DNA from: Ganoderma boninense
Taxonomy: Eukaryota; Basidiomycota; Agaricomycetes; Polyporales; Polyporaceae
Assembly: GCA_002900995.3 (NCBI GenBank)
Contig: PJEW03000020.1
Span: forward strand, 31,985 to 95,984
Direction of reading: 5' to 3'
Length of the DNA stretch: 64,000 nucleotides
A program made the translations under genes and the position numbers. Below, in pieces: positions 59,660-64,000 of the stretch (within the stretch, counting starts at the first letter, position 1; each line of letters starts with the position of its first letter). Below the pieces are notes generated by a model, which saw nothing but the letters and a program-made list of their open reading frames with translations, searched no databases and had not been told where the DNA came from.

Positions 59660-60290
59660 TATCTCCTTTTTCCCTGCTTGCCCCCATGTCTCCTTCTCCC
59701 CAACTTTTCCCCCAAACTCCTTCCGTCCCCATCCCCGTCTTCTCGTCGGTCGTCCTTCTCCTTCTCTCTTCTCCCTCTCCCCCATCTCCTTCTGTCCTCG
59801 TCCTCGTCCTCGCCGTCCTCGCCGTCCTTGCCGTCCTTGCCGTCCTTGCCGTCCTCGTCCTCGCGCGTCCTCCTCATCCTCGCCCTTCTCCCTCGTCCTT
59901 CTGTCCCCGTTACCGTCTCCTATCGCCGTCCTCGTCCTCGTCCCCCCCGGCTCTCGTCCTCTTCCCCCCCGCGCGGCTCTCGTCCTCGTCGTTCCCCCCT
60001 CGTCCTCGTCGTTCCCCCCTCGTCCTCGCCCTTCTCCCCTCGTCCTTCTGTCTCCGTTACCGTCTCCTATCGCCGTCCTCGTCCTCGTCCCCCCCCCGGC
60101 TCTCGTCCTCTTACCCCCCGCGCGGCTCTCATCCTCGTCGGTCACCCTCCTCGTCCTCGTCGTCCCCCCGCCGTTCTTCTCCTTCTCTCCCCTCTCCTTC
60201 GGTTCCCGTGATGGTCGTCCCTCTCTCTCCTCTACCCCTCCTTCCTGCTTTCCCTAATTCCTCGCTGTCATCTTCCCACTCTTTCTTCTT
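59660..60290. repeat. Strand-biased polypyrimidine tract with a 140-bp duplication
   Basis: The plus strand is almost all C/T with units such as CGTCCTCGTCCTCG and CCGTCCTTG. A block of about 140 bp starting near 59893 (tcgtccttctgtccccg) is repeated starting near 60034 with a few changes. Long frames on both strands (Ser/Pro/Arg; Gly/Glu/Arg) come from the base bias. Confidence 0.8.
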
Positions 60291-61291
60291 CCTTCCCCAT
60301 TCCCGTCTCCTTGTCCTCGTCTTCTACGTCACTCCGTGGGCATGGACATGCCTAATGGTACCTTTCCAATGTTTGTATATTTCTTCTCTCTTCCTTGCTT
60401 CAGGAAGAAATGGGTGCTCGTGGGACTGTTCTGCGACATTTCATATACTTCGTTCTTTGCCATGGAGGCGTTGCTGCGATGCCTACGGACTTGGCATCTC
60501 TGGGACGCAATCCCCTATAGTGAATCGCCATCGCCGTAGAACTGAATTTACACCAAAACTGACTTGTGGCATCTCTAGACTATGTGGACTGTGCTTCCAA
60601 TAAGCTAAAAGCGCTGGGCCAGCGGAGACAGCATTTGCGATGATGATGACGGCGTCCCCACCGCGATATTGTAATTAGAATTCATAATCAATCTCTGGAT
60701 GCTTTTCCGATTCGCAGCGCGCGGTGGGAATACGCAGCGGGACTCGCGACGCGCGGAACACCCAGGATGATGCAGTAGCGCTGAGATAGGGAAGGAAGGT
60801 GGATAACTATTTGAAGCGTATCGCGCGGGGCGAGCGAGACCAGCGCAAAGCATATATCTCACTGGAGGCATTGCGCATGGGTGAGAGGAGAGTGCGTCTC
60901 CTTCCTCAACCTGTTGCCTACACATGCTCACAATGATCAGGAGTTCGGTGGACAGCGGTGTGGCTGCACGGAGATGTATGGGATCGGGGCGGAATGTCCT
61001 CTGCGACGGCGGCGCAGCCGCGCATGTTCTACGCTGGAGTCTAACAGTTGGCCAGAGTTCTGGCACGCTGTTCGTTCTGCTCGTCTGCGCTTGGATCTCC
61101 CCCGCCCCGGGGCCCGCTCTCGACCCCTACACTCCCGGAACCCGCTGTTCGCGGATTCGTGCTCGTTGTCCTAGTGCACTCCATTCAAGGCGACCTGCAA
61201 GTCCTCTAGCTTATCTAAGAATGTCTCACAGCTTGCGCATATAGCCCGAGGCTTTGCTTCTGACGTCTTCCAACTCTCCTTTCCTTCCACC

Positions 61292-62852
61292 ATGGATCCC
61301 TCAGGATCTCCCTCGCCGTTCTCGCCCTTACCTTCCTCACCAGCCCCGAACTCGACAATTCCCTCGAACTCCGTTCAGCGCCACTCTCCTCAGCGGCAAT
61401 GCGCCTGCCCTTGCACACCATTCGAGTCCGAGCTCCAAGCCTCCATCACACTGATGACCTTCAAGTGTCACCCCGTGCCGATGTTGCATTCGGTCCCCTA
61501 GTACGCCTTTTCATAATCTTTTCCCGTCGACACTCGCTTACCTGTGTTTAGTCCCCGTGACGCGGTGACGAAGCAGCCCATTCCCGTCGCGGAGCTTCGC
61601 GATTACTCCAAGACGCATGCGTGGCCCGACAACATCCACTGCTTCTGCTCGCTCCGCGCTGGTGGCGAGGAGTGCTCTGTCATCATTTTCATCCCATCTC
61701 GGGGCACTTCGAAGGGGTCTCTGTGCCTCGGCTGTCGCGATTGGACTGCTGACGGCGTTGGCGGTTGTCAATACCTTGGCAAGTCCCGATTTGTGATCCA
61801 AGGTTCAATGTGTTAACTTTGTGTTAGTTGACTTGAAGGAACTTTTTGACGGTAGAGAGTCCTTGTTCCGGGAGGGGGTCATCCCACTTCAAGACTTCCC
61901 TCTTCGTCGTGTGTATCATCACGTATCCTTGTCTTGCTTTAAATCTGACTTTGCATTGCATCTTCTAGCAGATGAACGAAGGCCCGCTGAGGGGCTCCTT
62001 GCGTCCTGTGAGGCCCGTCCCCCCACAGGCTCTCCTTCTCTTTTGTCCGAACCCTCGGCCTTTCTCTCGTCTGCGCCTGTCGCTTCTCAAATGCCTGCAC
62101 TCGCTCCATCTCTCTTCCCTGTGTCTGACGCTTCCCTCTTGCACATGCCCGCCGCTTGTCTTTTGCCCGCGCCCTCCGTTTCTATCCCCGAGCTTAGCAT
62201 CCACGGCGTTCAAGATAATTTCCCTCTTAAGCTTTGTACGTTCTGTCTATGACAAATATGCATTGCATTCACACTTATTCATACAGCCGTCAAACCGGGG
62301 TCAGTGTCGGACCCCAAGCGCATCTGGTCTACTCCTCCTCCCCACGACGTCTTTGAGCGCGTTGAGGAGATGCTGCCACCTGCTGATAGCAAGGTGCGCG
62401 AGGTGTTCGAAGAGATGCTACATGGCACTGGCGTCCCTTACCGCCGGTTGATGGGGGTCATTGGTAGCTGCAGCGCCTGCAACCAGGTTATGAGCCTGCC
62501 AAACATTGTCAAGCATCCCTGCATTGGGCGCACCAAAGAGACTGGTCCTTCCCCATCCAAGCATCCTCGCCTTCCCGGAGACAGGAAGGCTCTACCGACT
62601 GCACGCTCTCGTTTGAAGGAACTTTATGCTGAGCAAGTAGACAGTAAGTTCCTCTGTTCCCCCCGCAGAAAGCCCGGTCACTGATAATTGGATCATGTAG
62701 ATGCCACGAACCGCAAACACAAGATCAAGCGGCAGTCTCAGCTCGTCTCGATCAGGAAGGCGCAGAAACGTCGCGCTGGGGAATCTTCCCGGACGACGCC
62801 TGCATCTATGCAACCGGCAGGGTTCGTCGACGGCGGTCCCATCCGTGCTTAA
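61292..62852 (+). CDS. Conserved-looking hypothetical protein, six exons
   Basis: Exons 61292-61500, 61552-61778, 61828-61908, 61969-62235, 62287-62643 and 62701-62852 total 1,293 bp, giving 430 residues and a stop, with every junction in phase. One intron has a GC donor (GCAAGT at 61779). The N-terminal 70 residues are Ser/Pro-rich. Exon 2 has cysteines in CFCSLRAGGEEC and SLCLGCRDW, a possible metal-binding module. The middle is Pro/Ser/Ala-rich. Exon 5 holds a helical, charged part (HDVFERVEEMLPP, VREVFEEMLHG) followed by SCSACNQ and KHPC. The C-terminus is basic (KHKIKRQSQ, RKAQKRR). I recognise no family. The clean splicing over six exons argues for a functioning gene. Cys pairs and basic tail suggest a nucleic-acid or chromatin role, as inference only. 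Confidence 0.65.
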
Positions 62853-64000
62853 ACGCCTTTGTCTATACAGCTGGATAGGACTGTCGACCGTGCCAGCCCT
62901 CCCGTTCGTATTTTCGATGCCGGATGGCTTCTGGGAGGTCTACCGTGACTTAGATGAGGATTGTATTATGTACGAGAAGGAGAAAGGACAGTAGAACCGT
63001 CGCGATTCTTTTGGTGGTATTGTTTTATCTTGAACGACCCAACCTGGAGTGTGCTGCCTAGCTTCGCCTCTTGTACATATATACCAGCGATGATGTCTGT
63101 CCAATGATGCAATTGACTCTTTCTTGGGACTTTCGATACGTCTTTAACATGTATATTGTGGATGGTATACAAATTATCATAAGTACACCTTTGCTCAGGC
63201 CGTGATTACGAAACGCGTGCGCCACATTCTACGACGTCGAATATTCAGTCGCGACGGGAGAGAAGGTAGTTATTGTGGAACGCATCATGGAGGTGACCTT
63301 GCAGTAAGCATGCGGTGCCGAGGGAGGAGACAATGAAGCAAGGTTAGGAAAAGATTGAATGGCTTCATCGTGCCTCGTGGGCATGGTCCCTTCCACCTCC
63401 ATGATTCGTATGCGCGCCTGTCCACGCACTGTCGGGCTCGTGAGGGAGAGAGGTGCGGCAGTGGCGGGAGGAGTAGTAAAGAGCGCCGAAGGTGGATTCC
63501 AGTGAGTCGCTCGGGGTCGCGATGGAGCAGTATCTGGAAGCGTACAGGCTTGTGCTGCTGCGCCGGATCTCTTTTATATAACCGCAGCATCTGTATACAG
63601 AGTGCAGCTCATCCGACGATGCGAGGGGATTGGTTTGCCGGAACTAGCCGATACGTTCGCATTTCGGGTTTGCTGATATCTAGAAGGCCCTGCACAGAAA
63701 GCTTAGGGCAAGGCGTAGCATCGCTCGGGCTGAGGAGGCAGCGCACCCATCACCACCACCCAGGACAACTGCGGGAGACCGAAGCGTTCAACATCCACTA
63801 TATCACCCCAACACGGCCAATGTGGCAGTGGCAACCGCCAGGGATCCGGCTTGCCTTCCAACATCTCTTGTGATGGCGTCGACATCTCCACCAGCTTCGC
63901 AACCTCCCTCTAGACCGCTGACTACACCCTGCAGACGGCCTCCGTTAAATACCGTGAGAGGTCATGGGAGCAGCTGGCGCCTGAACGTGAACGCTGAACG
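62853..64000. other. No supportable gene
   Basis: The downstream flank of the six-exon gene, then short overlapping frames on both strands. Those at 63285-63590 (minus) and 63355-63873 (plus) overlap each other and neither resembles a known protein. A gene may continue past the window end. Confidence 0.35.

Noticed and set aside
59480..60603. Overlapping long frames on both strands (up to 305 codons)
   Set aside because: Same cause: polypyrimidine low complexity gives few stop codons. No protein family is visible.

Overview
The window looks like nuclear DNA of an agaricomycete (mushroom-forming) fungus. Genes are split by many introns of about 45-75 bp. The recognisable families are typical of that group: an alpha-type protein kinase, BTB/POZ proteins, a Zn2Cys6/fungal_trans regulator, a DUF6698 protein, sedolisin (S53) remains, a Plavaka-type transposase fragment, a DDE integrase-core gene and a Fe(II)/2-oxoglutarate dioxygenase. 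All gene models were read by eye from splice signals and known family sequence, so exon edges are approximate. No database search could be run.

Layout. 1-3.3 kb: nothing recognisable. 3.9-5.8 kb (-): a Ctf4/Mcl1 replisome protein without its N-terminal WD40 part, beside a 24-bp minisatellite and a long polypyrimidine tract. 8.4-11.0 kb (-): an alpha-kinase gene. 12.1-12.9 kb (-): a hypothetical gene. 13,408-31,649: a large inverted repeat with two arms of about 7.9 kb around a 2.43-kb unique spacer. Each arm carries a minisatellite, a BTB gene, a DDE integrase-core gene, a broken S53 protease and the 3' part of a DUF6698 gene. The DUF6698 gene is whole only on the left, where it runs on into the spacer. 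On the right the arm edge cuts into a Plavaka-type transposase. 33.8-36.3 kb (-): a repeat-rich Ser/Pro/Asn protein. 37.6-43.3 kb (-): a Zn2Cys6 transcription factor whose fifth intron holds a 2.66-kb foldback element flanked by an identical 10-bp direct repeat. 46.2-47.2 kb (-): a dioxygenase resembling the fungal TET/JBP-like group. 52.1-53.1 kb (+): a damaged glycine-rich RNA-binding protein gene. 53.8-55.7 kb (-): a second, diverged BTB gene. 56.9-57.8 kb (-): a Cys-rich, acidic protein. 61.3-62.85 kb (+): a six-exon conserved-looking gene of unknown function. Between these lie low-complexity tracts and stretches with nothing supportable.

There is no operon logic here. The window is a repeat-rich accessory region in which ordinary genes sit beside mobile DNA. 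The two most informative structures are the inverted duplication, with different genes at its two inner edges, and the foldback element that can be removed from the transcription-factor gene by ordinary splicing. Many conserved genes, and the two arms compared with each other, differ from expectation by single-base changes in short homopolymer runs. This may be residual consensus error rather than gene death, so the frameshift calls below are provisional.
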